A stretch of DNA of 64,000 bases from Corynebacterium sp. MSK297 (GCF_030232885.1 NZ_JASPGD010000001.1:62001-126000), one strand, 5' to 3'. Counted from the stretch's first letter, positions 31,069-40,785 are shown. Numbers and translations: made by a program. Notes: generated by a model from the letters alone, not told the origin.

Positions 31069-31545
31069 ATGACTCCACAAAGACTGCACCGAACCGCCGC
31101 AATCCTCGAGATGGTGACGTGGTCGCTGTTAATCTTGGGCATGGTCTTGAAGTATTCTGGAACCACTGATGCAGTAGTACCTATTACCGGTAGTATTCAT
31201 GGCTTCGGTTTCTTATGCTTCGTGGTCATGACGGTACTCATCTGGATCAATAACCGTTGGAATCCACTTCTAGGTCTTGTCGGTCTCGTGGTTTCAGTCA
31301 TTCCATTTGCGGCGTGGCCGTTTGCTGCCTGGGCAGACAGCAAAGGAATTCTCGACGGTGGTTGGCGCTTCCGCGATACAGACGCCACTACTTCCCCGAA
31401 AGGACCATGTGATTGGGCTTTGTACCAAGCCGTCCGCTACCCGGCCCGCAGCATCATCATAATGGTGGTTGCGGTCGCTGTTGTTTTCAGCGTTTTACTA
31501 TTCCTTGGCCCACCAGTCGCACTAGAAGATATCGTCAACAAATAA
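31069..31545 (+). CDS. DUF3817 membrane protein
   Basis: 158 residues with four predicted transmembrane helices and the DUF3817 features: EMVTWSLLILGMVLKY at the N-terminus, SIHGFGFLCFVVMTVLIW and FAAWPFAAWADSKGILDGGW. Function unknown; the family is widespread in actinobacteria. It is the only plus-strand gene in this region, between tesB and the LemA-like gene, and seems to have its own leaderless promoter. Confidence 0.85.
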   Translation: MTPQRLHRTAAILEMVTWSLLILGMVLKYSGTTDAVVPITGSIHGFGFLCFVVMTVLIWINNRWNPLLGLVGLVVSVIPFAAWPFAAWADSKGILDGGWRFRDTDATTSPKGPCDWALYQAVRYPARSIIIMVVAVAVVFSVLLFLGPPVALEDIVNK

Positions 31546-31563
31546 ATAACGCTCAATTGCTTG

Positions 31564-32088
31564 TTAAGCACTCAAATATGAGGTGTATTGGAAGAAATCG
31601 GGTAGAGGCGCCCTGCCACCTAAGCGGAAGGTTTTCACTAGCGGGCGCAGGCGTAGCCCACGGGTACTCGCCACTGCCTCGTTATAAAACCGGTGTGCAA
31701 GTTCCACCCGTACATCGGCATCGATGAGTTCCGGGTGGTGGTTGCTTAGCCCATGCTCGGCAGGTCCGTTCATATGCGAATCATCAGCAGAAATTTCAGC
31801 AGCAAATTTTCTGTTAATCGCTGCCGATAATTCTCGTTCAGCAGCCTCCCGTGGCGCCAATTGTCCGTGAAGGAGCCGAATCGATTCCACTTCTCGTGCT
31901 TGAGGTGCCATCTGAGAACTGACGGCGGCGACCACAGCTACACGGCGATCAAGCGCGGCTTGCAACGATTGCAGTGCCGCATCGAGACGAATATGCAAGC
32001 GATGAAGTCGCTGCGCTGTGAAATACGTCCAGAGTACGGCACTCACGACGCAAACCAACAAGATTGCTAGTACTAGGTCAATAATCAT
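31564..32088 (-). CDS. LemA-like membrane protein in the PIM operon
   Basis: 174 residues: one N-terminal transmembrane helix (about 3-23), then a long helical domain ending RVELAHRFYNEAVASTRGLR, which resembles the RFYN-AV signature of LemA-family proteins. The function is not known. Its ATG overlaps the pimA stop (ATGA), so it is translated together with the phosphatidylinositol mannoside genes and may help at the membrane where PIMs are made. Confidence in the family is moderate because the middle of the protein is divergent. Confidence 0.65.
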   Translation of the reverse strand: MIIDLVLAILLVCVVSAVLWTYFTAQRLHRLHIRLDAALQSLQAALDRRVAVVAAVSSQMAPQAREVESIRLLHGQLAPREAAERELSAAINRKFAAEISADDSHMNGPAEHGLSNHHPELIDADVRVELAHRFYNEAVASTRGLRLRPLVKTFRLGGRAPLPDFFQYTSYLSA

Positions 32089-33185
32089 TGAGCGTCTCGC
32101 ACCTTAGAACCATTAACGACGGTTTCATACACAGTCTCTACTTGCGTCGCAACAGAATCCCAATCAAAGTTTTGGGCACGTTTGATGCCAGCTTCTACTA
32201 AACGTTTCCGATGCCCGGAATCGTCGACCAGCACCCGCAATACCCGAGCAAGATCAGAACTATCACCGGTTCGGAATAAGGCTCCCGCGGGCGTATCGCT
32301 AGCTGCATCGCACACGACGTCAAAAGCCTCTAGATCGCTGGCAACCACGGCACAGCCGGCGGCCATAGCTTCGACTAATACGATGCCGAAACTTTCACCG
32401 CCTAAATTGGGCGCGACATAAATATCTGCTCGACCCAAAATCGTAGCTTTTTCAGCATCGCTGACACGTCCGACGAAATCCACGCCCGAAGCCTCGCGTT
32501 TTCGTCCACCACCCATAATGGTTACTCGAACATCTCGGTCAAATTCGCGCAGTGCTTCCAACAATACATCCAGGCCTTTGCGAGATTCATCCAAACGGCC
32601 GAGGAACACAATCTCTACCGGTTTCCCACCGTTTTCTTTGAATGGAACACGTTGTGCCGCATACACCGAGGTGTCGACACCATTGGGAATCAACACGGGA
32701 TCGCCACCGAGCTGCTCAACTTGCCAGCGCCGTGCCATCTCCGAAACCGCAATACCCGCCCGTATTTTGTCCAATAACGGACGAAGCACCGGCTTAAACA
32801 ATTTCAACAATAGCGACGAATCTGCCGAGGCATGATATGTCGCGACAATAGGGCCTTGTGCCATTCGTAAAACCGCCATGGAATAGCTCGGCGAGTTCGG
32901 CTCGTGGATGTGCACGACATCAAACTCGCCTTCCCGAAGAAACTTCTTTACCGTTCGACGAACGTGTGGTCCGAGGGACAAACGCGCTACCGATCCGTTG
33001 TATCGAATCGGAACTGAACCACCCCCCTTGACCACAAAATCAGGGACGTCAGTCTGGTCGGAAGCAGGCCCAAGTACGCGGACCGTATGACCACGGGTGA
33101 TCAGTATCGTCGCCAGGTCATAAATATGTGCTTGTACGCCGCCAGGCTCGTCGAAAGAATAAGGACAAACTATTCCAATGCGCAT
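32085..33185 (-). CDS. pimA: Phosphatidylinositol alpha-mannosyltransferase PimA
   Basis: GT-B glycosyltransferase (GT4) of 366 residues. It starts MRIGIVCPYSFDEPGGVQAH, with the glycine-rich acceptor loop, and has PNGVDTSVY, LDESRKGLDVLLEAL and the nucleotide-sugar site GGESFGIVLVEAMAAG. It transfers mannose from GDP-mannose to phosphatidylinositol on the inner membrane face, the first committed step of PIM, LM and LAM synthesis. It lies 11 bases after patA and overlaps the LemA-like gene. Confidence 0.95.
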   Translation of the reverse strand: MRIGIVCPYSFDEPGGVQAHIYDLATILITRGHTVRVLGPASDQTDVPDFVVKGGGSVPIRYNGSVARLSLGPHVRRTVKKFLREGEFDVVHIHEPNSPSYSMAVLRMAQGPIVATYHASADSSLLLKLFKPVLRPLLDKIRAGIAVSEMARRWQVEQLGGDPVLIPNGVDTSVYAAQRVPFKENGGKPVEIVFLGRLDESRKGLDVLLEALREFDRDVRVTIMGGGRKREASGVDFVGRVSDAEKATILGRADIYVAPNLGGESFGIVLVEAMAAGCAVVASDLEAFDVVCDAASDTPAGALFRTGDSSDLARVLRVLVDDSGHRKRLVEAGIKRAQNFDWDSVATQVETVYETVVNGSKVRDAQ

Positions 33186-33196
33186 TGCGGATCGCC

Positions 33197-34174
33197 CTAG
33201 TTTTCGGACTGCTCGTGAGCGCGCAAGGCCTCGCGCTGTTGCTCGCTCATCCGAGCCGGGTCAAGGTCAGCTAACCAAATCGGCTGCAGCATATGCCAGT
33301 CTTGCGGAGTAGTAGCGATGTTTTCTGCTAAAGCATCAGCCAGCCGTTGGGTCGTCGATTGCACGTCGCTGACCTCAATCTCATGAGTCGCAGCAAGGCC
33401 CCAGTTCGGCGATACTCCATCGTCAGTACCCTGGAACCACGAGTGCACAGCGAATAATGTCGCTCCAGTTTCTTTCGCTAATACAGCTGGCCCGGCCGCC
33501 ATAGACGCCGGTTCGCCAAAAAAGTCGACAATAACGCCAGAGTTTTTCAAATCTCGCTCACACAATAGCGCGACGACGCCTCCGTCCTGCAGTACCCGTT
33601 TCAGATAAGAAAACGGCGGTTGTTCCCCTCCAGTCAAAGGAATGACGTCAAAGCCCATCGAGTTCCGATACTCCACAAACGCATCGAACAAGGATTCAGG
33701 CTTGACCCGCTCGGCGACAGTGGCAAACTGTCCATAATGCGCCACGACAAATACACCCGCCATATCCCAATTCCCGGTATGTGGCAGTGCAAGCACTACC
33801 CCCTTGCCGCGTTTTAATGCGGCATCGAAGGCGTCACGGCCAGATACACCGTCGGCAAGCCGTTGTGGAAGACTATCTTCGTATTGCATCATGGGCAAGC
33901 GAAACGCTTCTAGCCAATAGCGAAAATAGCTGCGCATGGAATCTCGGACCAATTGTCTGGTCACATTCTCCGCGCCGACGACGCGGGTCAAATTCTTACG
34001 CAATTGTTCCGGCCCCGTCCCTTTGTCGCTGACAGCGTCGGCAAGCCTGTCAAACGCCCAGCGGCTAAAAGACAACGGCAGCCGACGAACCAACGACCAA
34101 CCCGCAAAATACCCATATGCCACGATATCTTCGCGCTGCGGAAGCCGCGTGCCAAGACTGGAAATTATGCTCAT
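33197..34174 (-). CDS. patA: Phosphatidylinositol mannoside acyltransferase
   Basis: 325 residues of the LpxL/HtrB acyltransferase family. The catalytic HTGNWD motif has His132 and Asp137 (HX4D), and LCERDLKNSGV and FFGEPASMAAGPAVLA follow. In mycobacteria the enzyme places palmitate on the mannose of PIM1/PIM2. It overlaps pgsA by four bases (ATGA) and precedes pimA. Two copies of the decamer GTCGGCAAGC lie in this gene. Confidence 0.93.
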   Translation of the reverse strand: MSIISSLGTRLPQREDIVAYGYFAGWSLVRRLPLSFSRWAFDRLADAVSDKGTGPEQLRKNLTRVVGAENVTRQLVRDSMRSYFRYWLEAFRLPMMQYEDSLPQRLADGVSGRDAFDAALKRGKGVVLALPHTGNWDMAGVFVVAHYGQFATVAERVKPESLFDAFVEYRNSMGFDVIPLTGGEQPPFSYLKRVLQDGGVVALLCERDLKNSGVIVDFFGEPASMAAGPAVLAKETGATLFAVHSWFQGTDDGVSPNWGLAATHEIEVSDVQSTTQRLADALAENIATTPQDWHMLQPIWLADLDPARMSEQQREALRAHEQSEN

Positions 34175-34794
34175 GCGGTGGCCTTTCGTGCAACAGAGTC
34201 GAGTTTACGTGCCATAGCCATACGCTGGTATACCGTAAACAACGAGCCAACCGCCAAAATCCATAATGCAACATCAATCGCGTAGGGTACACCTAGCCCT
34301 TGCAGGCCAATTCCAACCAAAGAAATAATCAACCGTTCGGGCCGTTCAATAAGACCACCCACCAACTTCAGGCCAGAAGCTTCACCGCGAGCTTTGACGT
34401 AGCTAATTACTTGTGACGATACTAAGACCACTAGAGACGCTACGACCAGGGATTTCGGGGCGTCATAAGAATAAATCAGCCACCAAATAATAGCCGCAAA
34501 CAGTGCGCCATCAGTAATGCGGTCACAGGTGGCATCGAGCGTCGCGCCAAAGGCGGAGGCCCCACCTTTGAGACGTGCCATTGTGCCATCGATCATGTCG
34601 AACGCTGCGAACAGCCCGGATAAAATGGCAGCCCAAAACAGAAATCCTGCGGGAATCAACACGACGGCGATCGCGGTGGTCACCACTGCACCGATGACGG
34701 TGACCATATTTGGGGTTAAGCCAGTAGCAATCGCTAATTTGGCGAGCGGTTCTACAACCACCGCCGCGGGTTTCCGACCATGAACGCTAAGCAT
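34171..34794 (-). CDS. pgsA: Phosphatidylinositol phosphate synthase (CDP-alcohol phosphatidyltransferase)
   Basis: 207 residues with six membrane helices. The full CDP-alcohol phosphatidyltransferase signature is present: Asp66, Asp69-Gly70, Ala73-Arg74, Gly83, Asp87 and Asp91 at the canonical spacing. It joins CDP-diacylglycerol and inositol phosphate; the product is dephosphorylated to phosphatidylinositol, the substrate of PimA. It overlaps the HIT gene by eight bases (ATGCTTAG) and patA by four. Confidence 0.94.
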   Translation of the reverse strand: MLSVHGRKPAAVVVEPLAKLAIATGLTPNMVTVIGAVVTTAIAVVLIPAGFLFWAAILSGLFAAFDMIDGTMARLKGGASAFGATLDATCDRITDGALFAAIIWWLIYSYDAPKSLVVASLVVLVSSQVISYVKARGEASGLKLVGGLIERPERLIISLVGIGLQGLGVPYAIDVALWILAVGSLFTVYQRMAMARKLDSVARKATA

Positions 34795-35392
34795 CGGTGG
34801 CGTTATTCACTCCCTCGTTATCAGAATCTTCCGCGGCAATTTCCGCCCAACTTTCTGCCAGGATAGTGCGCGTATCCGCCAAAAGCTCCGGTAACACCTT
34901 AATTCCGTCAATTATTGTCAGAAAATTGGCGTCACCTTGCCAGCGTGGGACGATATGCATGTGCAGATGGTCACGCACACTACCGCCGCTGGCTCCGCCC
35001 AGATTCATGCCGACGTTGACCGCGTGTGGACGCGAGACTCGTTTTAATACCCGAATAGACATCTGTGTGAACTCGAGCAGCTCCGTTGATTCCTCGGAAT
35101 CCAACTCTTCGAGATTCGCTACTTTCCGGTACGGAACGACCAGCATGTGTCCTGCGTTATACGGGTACAGGTTCAACAATGCGTACACCTTGTTCCCGCG
35201 CGCAATAATCAGGCCATCCTCATCCGATTTCCGCGGCGCCTCAACAAAAGGTTCTGAGCTCTTTTCTTTGATGTAGGCCTTCCGATAAGGTGCCCACAAG
35301 CGCTGCAAGCGGTCCGGATCGCCAACACTGTGGTCAACACACCGCTGATCATTAGTCTCGGTTTCCAAAGGTCTCCTTAGACGGCGCATCAT
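34787..35392 (-). CDS. HIT-family nucleotide hydrolase/phosphorylase
   Basis: About 201 residues with the histidine triad HLHMHIVP (His142, His144, His146) and upstream [14 protein letters not shown]. The M. tuberculosis homologue in the same position, Rv2613c, is described as an Ap4A phosphorylase, so dinucleotide polyphosphate cleavage is the best guess. The ATG at 35392 lies 40 bases inside thrS. A TTG at 35368, directly after AAGGAG, is an alternative start and would give 193 residues. Confidence 0.88.
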   Translation of the reverse strand: MMRRLRRPLETETNDQRCVDHSVGDPDRLQRLWAPYRKAYIKEKSSEPFVEAPRKSDEDGLIIARGNKVYALLNLYPYNAGHMLVVPYRKVANLEELDSEESTELLEFTQMSIRVLKRVSRPHAVNVGMNLGGASGGSVRDHLHMHIVPRWQGDANFLTIIDGIKVLPELLADTRTILAESWAEIAAEDSDNEGVNNATDA

Positions 35393-37415
35393 TACGACGC
35401 AGACTGATCCAGTCGCTGATCAAATTCACCGCATCATCAACAGCCACACCATTCAGTTGCGTGCCGTCGAGGAAACGGAATGACACAGCCCCGGCTTCTA
35501 CGTCACGTCCTCCAGCCAATAACATGAACGGAATCTTGCCCGTGGTGTGGTTGCGGATCTTCTTTTGCATACGATCGTCTGAGGTATCAACATCCGCACG
35601 GATACCTCTTGCCCGTAGTTGCGCGGTGATTTCTTCCAAGTGCGGGACAAATTCATCGGCCACCGGGATGCCCATTACTTGCTGTGGGGCTAGCCACGCT
35701 GGAAATACACCCGCGTAGTGCTCAAGCAGTACACCGAAAAAGCGCTCAATTGAACCAAACAGGGCGCGGTGCACCATGATGGGGCGTTTCTTACTGCCAT
35801 CGGGCGCCGTATATTCCAATTCGAAGCGCTCCGGCAGGTTGAAGTCCAACTGCACGGTCGACATTTGCCACGTACGACCGATGGCATCACGAGCCTGCAC
35901 CGAAATTTTCGGACCATAGAAAGCGGCACCTTCCGGATCCGGAACCAAATTAAGGCCTGAAGAATCAGCTACCCGCTGCAAAATGGCGGTGGAGCGCTCC
36001 CAAATCTCGTCCGAACCCACAAATTTCTTTGGATCTTTGGTGGAGAGCTCCAGATAGAAATCATCCAGACCATAGTCACGCAACAACGAAATAATAAAAT
36101 CGATGACCTTGCGCAGCTCATCCTCAAGCTGGTCTTCCGTACAATAAATATGCGCGTCATCCTGGGTGAAACCACGAGCCCGGGTTAAGCCATGCACTAC
36201 TCCTGATTTTTCGTATCGATAGACCGTGCCAAACTCGAATAGACGCAGAGGCAATTCCCGGTAGGACCGGCCCCGTGAGGCAAAGATCAAATTATGCATG
36301 GGGCAGTTCATCGGCTTGGCATAATAATCCTGTGCCGGTTTAGTGACATTACCGTCCGCATCATATTCGCCATCGAGCTGCATCGGCGGGAACATACCCT
36401 CAGAGTAGAAATCCAGGTGACCGGACTTCCGGAACAAATCCCCTTTTGTCAAGTGTGGGGTGTTGACGAAAGAATATCCTGCTTCGATATGCCGCCGACG
36501 AGAAAATTCCTCCATCTCCATGCGCACGGTGGCACCATTGGGATGAAATACTGGAAAACCGGAACCGATCTCTTCGGGGAAAGAAAACAAGTCTAGCTCA
36601 GCCCCGAGACGGCGGTGGTCACGTTTTTCGGCTTCTTCCAACATCGTCTGGTAGGCCTCGAGAGCCTCGGATGATTCCCAGGCAGTACCATAAACACGTT
36701 GCAAATCAGCCTGGGATTGATCACCACGCCAGTATGCTGCCGACGCACGTGTCAGGCTAAAGGCCGGGATGTACTTCGTCGTGGGAATGTGCGGGCCGCG
36801 ACACAGATCCGACCATTCGACCTCTCCGGTCCGAGGGTTGAGATTGTCATAATACGTCAGTTCACCGGATCCAACTTCCGTCGCTTCGTCAGAATCTGGG
36901 TCCACGTTTCCTTTGTCGGCCACCAATTCCAACTTGAATGGCTCGTCGGCAAGCGCTGATTCCGCCGCAGTTGAATCCGCAAATACGCCACGTGCAAAGC
37001 GCTGTCCGGTCTTGATGATCTTCTTCATCCGCTTTTCGATCTTTTTGAGATCTTCCGGAGTGAATGGTTCTGCAACTTGGAAATCGTAGTAGAAGCCATT
37101 GTCAATGGCAGGTCCAATTCCCAATTTCGTCCCTGGGAATTCTTTTTGCACTGCTTGTGCCAGTACATGGGCGCACGAGTGACGAATGACTCCTCGCCCT
37201 TCCTCAGACCCCGCAATGACTGGCCAAAATTCGCCATCAGTCTCTGAAACATGGCTTAAGTCTTTGAGAACTCCTTCGGCGTCTTTTACGCAGACGACAG
37301 CCTCCGGCCCTTTATTGGGAAACCCAAGTTCTTTCATCGCAGCGCCTACTGGGGTTCCTGCACCGACGCTGAAAGATTCCGAAGGATTCGCCAAAGGCTC
37401 AAGTGAGTGGACCAT
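35352..37415 (-). CDS. thrS: Threonyl-tRNA synthetase
   Basis: 687 residues: TGS domain, the zinc editing domain with [12 protein letters not shown], class II core with [22 protein letters not shown] and the zinc-binding PMNCPMHN, and a C-terminal anticodon domain. It charges tRNA-Thr and edits Ser-tRNA-Thr. The ATG has AAGGAG 11 bases upstream. It heads a unit that runs through the HIT gene, pgsA, patA, pimA and the LemA-like gene with overlaps at most junctions. Confidence 0.98.
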   Translation of the reverse strand: MVHSLEPLANPSESFSVGAGTPVGAAMKELGFPNKGPEAVVCVKDAEGVLKDLSHVSETDGEFWPVIAGSEEGRGVIRHSCAHVLAQAVQKEFPGTKLGIGPAIDNGFYYDFQVAEPFTPEDLKKIEKRMKKIIKTGQRFARGVFADSTAAESALADEPFKLELVADKGNVDPDSDEATEVGSGELTYYDNLNPRTGEVEWSDLCRGPHIPTTKYIPAFSLTRASAAYWRGDQSQADLQRVYGTAWESSEALEAYQTMLEEAEKRDHRRLGAELDLFSFPEEIGSGFPVFHPNGATVRMEMEEFSRRRHIEAGYSFVNTPHLTKGDLFRKSGHLDFYSEGMFPPMQLDGEYDADGNVTKPAQDYYAKPMNCPMHNLIFASRGRSYRELPLRLFEFGTVYRYEKSGVVHGLTRARGFTQDDAHIYCTEDQLEDELRKVIDFIISLLRDYGLDDFYLELSTKDPKKFVGSDEIWERSTAILQRVADSSGLNLVPDPEGAAFYGPKISVQARDAIGRTWQMSTVQLDFNLPERFELEYTAPDGSKKRPIMVHRALFGSIERFFGVLLEHYAGVFPAWLAPQQVMGIPVADEFVPHLEEITAQLRARGIRADVDTSDDRMQKKIRNHTTGKIPFMLLAGGRDVEAGAVSFRFLDGTQLNGVAVDDAVNLISDWISLRRNDAPSKETFGNRD

Positions 37416-37582
37416 GAAAGTGTGCGCTCCTTTGCGCTTATCGACTGCGGCATACCTGGCCGCACCCTGAGGAAACTAGTTACTTAGCCATTTTAGCGCT
37501 TCGGTCTTTCTCCGTTACAGCTAGGCCCGGTAACGCAAAAACCGTATCTTCGACTTCCCTAAGTCAACCTCGAACCAGGCTT

Positions 37583-38851
37583 TCACGCTTCTAACAACGA
37601 TTGTCCCCAATATTCATCACGTGCCTGGCCTTCTGCATCAGTTCCAGGGGGAACAGCCCACACCGACGACCCAATATGCGTAATCCATTCGTTAAGGCGG
37701 TCGACTTCATCAAGTCGCCTCTGAATGGGAATAAATTGTTCACGCGGGTCCTGCTGGTAGCAAATGAAAATCAGACCAGAGTTCGATAATTGCTCATCGC
37801 CGGATTCAGGGGGCAGGTCATAGCTAAATGGCCGACGCAAAAGTTTTTGTTCCGGTTTATCATCTGGATTACGTGCACGCGCCATGTGGCTCGTCGGATC
37901 AATAACAGGGAGCCCGAATTTATCGCGAGCGGTGAAATCTGGATCATCATGTTCATCGGTTCCGGTTAACGGCGCCCCAGAATCCAGTTTGCGACCCATC
38001 GCATTTTCGCGTGATCCGCGGTCGAGCTTTTCCCACGTATCCAAATTCATCCGGATGCGTCGAATCACCATCGCACTGCCACCATGAATCCAGTTAGGGG
38101 CAGACGAATCATGCGGGATAAATACCTGGTTGGCAAATTCTTTTTCGGACCTAGGGTTTACGGTGCCGTCGAATTGCCCGAATAAGTTTCTTGGCGTGGT
38201 GCTCCGAGAGCGGGCTCCGTCTGCGTGGCTGAAGCCTTGCTGCAACCACGCAACGTCGACGTAGTCCACGCCGGAGCGAATCATATGTCGCAGAGCGTAT
38301 GTGGCAGTCAGTGGTTCGTCGGAGCCGATCTGTAATAAGAGGTCTGCTTCACCCCAGTGCGGATCAAGTTCATCTCGGCTAAATTCTGGGATCGGCTCCA
38401 ACCATTCTGGGCGCTGGTCTTCAGCACCGATGGCGGTAAACAAGCCGGGCCCAAATCCCGCCGTTATGGTTAAATTGCCAGGAACATGCAGCAATTCAGG
38501 TTCTAAGGTACCACGCGGTGCGATGCCCGCGGTTAAGCGTCGGGCGTCTTCGGTCCACAATTTCAGCAGTCTCCGAACCCCTTCGCGGTCTACCCCTGCT
38601 TTTAGGTCGAACGCGACGAGATTGGCACGTGCCTGTTGCGGTTCCTTAATCCCCGCCTGGTGAGTGCCATCGAATTCCACCACCGCATTTTGCAGCCTGA
38701 CATCCCCCATTGCTTCAGCGTCGGCGGTGGTGCCGGACCCAGCGTGTGCACTCACCCTAGTCTGCTGGTCTTCGGAACATCCTTGTAACGCGATCGCAGA
38801 TGCACCGGTACCAAGCCCAGCGAGAAAGTGTCGGCGTGAAAAACCAGCCAC
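37583..38851 (-). CDS. efeB: Tat-exported DyP-type peroxidase (EfeB-like)
   Basis: 422 residues. The N-terminus FSRRHFLAGLGTGASAIALQGC is a twin-arginine signal that also ends in a lipobox-like cysteine. The DyP heme motif GQFDGT is present with NPRSEKEF after it, plus QQDPREQFIPIQRRL near the end. It is a heme peroxidase in the family of the iron transporter subunit EfeB, but efeU and efeO are absent here. The start is GTG with AAGGAG eight bases upstream. It sits with PCu(A)C and CopC genes, which suggests a role in extracytoplasmic copper or iron handling. Confidence 0.92.
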   Translation of the reverse strand: MAGFSRRHFLAGLGTGASAIALQGCSEDQQTRVSAHAGSGTTADAEAMGDVRLQNAVVEFDGTHQAGIKEPQQARANLVAFDLKAGVDREGVRRLLKLWTEDARRLTAGIAPRGTLEPELLHVPGNLTITAGFGPGLFTAIGAEDQRPEWLEPIPEFSRDELDPHWGEADLLLQIGSDEPLTATYALRHMIRSGVDYVDVAWLQQGFSHADGARSRSTTPRNLFGQFDGTVNPRSEKEFANQVFIPHDSSAPNWIHGGSAMVIRRIRMNLDTWEKLDRGSRENAMGRKLDSGAPLTGTDEHDDPDFTARDKFGLPVIDPTSHMARARNPDDKPEQKLLRRPFSYDLPPESGDEQLSNSGLIFICYQQDPREQFIPIQRRLDEVDRLNEWITHIGSSVWAVPPGTDAEGQARDEYWGQSLLEA

Positions 38852-38945
38852 GAAACTAGCTCCTTAAAAATATGCCCGTTACCGTTGGCATTGCATGTCC
38901 GGCACCACGATTTTCTCTGTAGCGGGCTAGCGAAATCTATCGATA

Positions 38946-39575
38946 TTAGTTGTGTTCGCCGTGATCGTGACCATCGTGCTCGCTGTGGTCGTGGCCCTCG
39001 TGATCATGGCCCTCGTGACCTCCGTGGCCCTCGAGGTCACCGTACTCTTCATCACCGGCGCCAATGGTACGAACCGGAACTGGTGCAAGTTCTACTTCAC
39101 CACCGTCGGCCAATTTCAGGGTAATGGTGATTTCATCACCTGCGGCGATTTCCCCGTCGTAATCCATGATCATAAGGTGATCGTCGCCTGGCTTGAGTTC
39201 ATGCGATTTTCCAGCGGGGATGCGCAATTCTTCTTCGCGCTCACGCATCGATCCATTCACGACCTCGTGGATTTCGTAGCGTGCCTCCCCCAGGCTCGTC
39301 GTGAAGCTCTCGATCACGATATCTTTATCGGAGGTGTTTGTCAGTTCACCAAAGATGGCAGTCATTGGCTCACCAGCTGCTTTTGCCTTGACGACGCCGT
39401 CTTCCAGAGTTACTTCCGCGGCGGATGATTCTTTGGACTCGGTCATGGACTCAGAAGCAGAGCTTTCGGTGGTGGTTGCTGTGGCATCTGTGTCTGCATC
39501 GTCGCTGGAGCAAGCGGCCAAGGTCAGACCGGTAGTAAGTACGAGTGCGGACAATGATAGGGCTTTGTTTTTCAT
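38946..39575 (-). CDS. PCu(A)C copper chaperone lipoprotein with histidine-rich tail
   Basis: 209 residues: signal peptide ending in lipobox LAAC, an acidic Ser/Thr linker, then a PCu(A)C domain with the copper(I) ligands spaced as His-(x)-Met...His-x-x-Met (IHEVVNGSMRER, then LKPGDDHLMIMDY). The last 27 residues are almost only His, Gly, Asp and Glu, a likely second copper-binding tail. It should carry copper outside the membrane. AGGAG lies six bases before the ATG. It is followed by efeB and preceded by copC. Confidence 0.92.
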   Translation of the reverse strand: MKNKALSLSALVLTTGLTLAACSSDDADTDATATTTESSASESMTESKESSAAEVTLEDGVVKAKAAGEPMTAIFGELTNTSDKDIVIESFTTSLGEARYEIHEVVNGSMREREEELRIPAGKSHELKPGDDHLMIMDYDGEIAAGDEITITLKLADGGEVELAPVPVRTIGAGDEEYGDLEGHGGHEGHDHEGHDHSEHDGHDHGEHN

Positions 39576-39588
39576 GGTTTTCTCCTAG

Positions 39589-39616
39589 TGTTAATTGTCG
39601 AATGTTAATTATCGAA
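39589..39616. repeat. Tandem 14-bp duplication at the copC stop
   Basis: TGTTAATTGTCGAA and TGTTAATTATCGAA lie side by side; the second copy holds the copC stop codon. It looks like a small tandem duplication of the 3-prime end of copC. Confidence 0.65.
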
Positions 39617-40213
39617 CCGTTTACGCTTTTGTACTAACAGTGCGATAACCCCGATGGCAGCAGCGATAGCACCGATTGCAATAACGATGCTGGCAGCGCC
39701 GATTCCGTCATTGTCTTCCGCGTTTTCTACCGCATCTGAGTTGTCTTCTCCCGCAGAGCCTTTATCATCTGCTTGTGCATCTGCCGACGCGGAGGTAGCG
39801 GTTCCGGCGCCGTCTCCAACGCTGAACTCCAGCCCACCGCGGGTAGCATGACCGTCGGATGAGGTGATCTGATAGCCGATAGAGTAGGTGCCATCAGGTG
39901 TCTCAAGATTATCAGGAACGTCGACGGTTAGTACCCTGCCATCCAAGTCTGGTTCAGCATCAAAAATGGTCTCGCCATTCGAATCGCTCACCGCGACGGT
40001 ATTGAAGCCTTCCCTCGGTTCCCCTGAGAACTCGAGCACGATGGAGTCTGGGAATTCTTCTACGACCGAACCGTCTGCAGGGTTACTGTCAACCACTACG
40101 TCATGCGCTGACGCTTGTGGCGCAAATGACCACAAGCCAGCCGCGCTCAAAGTAGCTGTCGCCAAGCCAACACCAAAGCGACGTATAGGTGTTCGTTGAG
40201 CAGAAGAGCTCAT
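39605..40213 (-). CDS. copC: CopC/YobA-domain copper-binding membrane protein
   Basis: 202 residues: signal peptide ending QASA, mature N-terminus HDVVVDSNPADGS with histidine as first residue, the CopC fold, and SSDGHATRGG with the second copper histidine. A linker and one C-terminal transmembrane helix follow (about 175-195), ending KRKRFDN. The N-terminal His plus the DxH pattern is the copper(II) site of CopC. The ATG at 40213 has GGAGG nine bases upstream; the longer open frame is not used. No CopD domain is fused or adjacent. Confidence 0.92.
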   Translation of the reverse strand: MSSSAQRTPIRRFGVGLATATLSAAGLWSFAPQASAHDVVVDSNPADGSVVEEFPDSIVLEFSGEPREGFNTVAVSDSNGETIFDAEPDLDGRVLTVDVPDNLETPDGTYSIGYQITSSDGHATRGGLEFSVGDGAGTATSASADAQADDKGSAGEDNSDAVENAEDNDGIGAASIVIAIGAIAAAIGVIALLVQKRKRFDN

Positions 40214-40472
40214 AAAATTCAGCCTCCATGTTGTGAACTGCGTAGTCATGCACTGTTCTACAGGACTAATCGAGTGTTTGACGAGTCCACCGTAGTAGTC
40301 GGTAGATCCATAGAAATAGTTCCGACAAGCCTCAAGTTTAACGGTGTAATACCACCCACAGATGACAAGCCCCCGCCCTTGTCACTTATCCACTTTTGTC
40401 GTTTAACCCAATCAATAGCATGGACGAACGCCGCCCCTTCCAGCGGAGAGACGGCGTTTCCCGAATAAAATT
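40214..40472. other. Intergenic region between copC and the tRNA cluster
   Basis: About 260 bases without a gene. It holds a small hairpin TGACAAG (40363-40369) with CTTGTCA (40378-40384) and another with AACGCCG/CGGCGTT arms (40427-40458); either could end the tRNA transcript. The copC promoter must also lie here. Confidence 0.45.
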
Positions 40473-40548
40473 TGGAGCGGATGACGAGACTCGAACTCGC
40501 GACCCTCACCTTGGCAAGGTGATGCGCTACCAGCTGCGCTACATCCGC
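40473..40548 (-). tRNA. tRNA-Gly (GCC), CCA encoded
   Basis: Cloverleaf on the minus strand: acceptor GCGGATG/CATCCGC, anticodon loop TTGCCAA with GCC, T-arm GTTCGAGTC. The 3-prime TCCA is encoded in the DNA, unlike the two other glycine copies in the cluster. Confidence 0.95.
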
Positions 40549-40610
40549 AAAAGAAAACCACAGGCCCGGTTTCCTTGGGGAACCTCGAAAAGAATTCGGA
40601 CATTCCCGTG

Positions 40611-40683
40611 TGCGCGATACTGGACTTGAACCAGTGACCCCTACCGTGTCGAGGTAGTGCTCTACCAACTGAGCTAATCGCGC
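40611..40683 (-). tRNA. tRNA-Val (GAC)
   Basis: Acceptor GCGCGAT/ATCGCGC, anticodon loop TCGACAC giving GAC, T-arm GTTCAAGTC, D-arm AGCTCAGTTGGTAGAGC. CCA is not encoded. Same sequence as the copy at 40933. Confidence 0.95.
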
Positions 40684-40714
40684 TGACAATGACGAAAGTC
40701 GTCATTGCGACTCG

Positions 40715-40785
40715 AGGTGGAAACGGGAATCGAACCCGTGTGCACGGTTTTGCAGACCGTTGCCTCACCACTCGGCCATTCCACC
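40715..40785 (-). tRNA. tRNA-Cys (GCA)
   Basis: Acceptor GGTGGAA/TTCCACC, anticodon loop CTGCAAA giving GCA, T-arm GTTCGATTC. 71 bases, no encoded CCA. Confidence 0.95.

Noticed and set aside
40396..40629. Open frames over the tRNA genes (for example a protein reading DDETRTRDPHLGK)
   Set aside because: These are antisense translations of tRNA-Gly and tRNA-Val, a well-known source of false hypothetical proteins.
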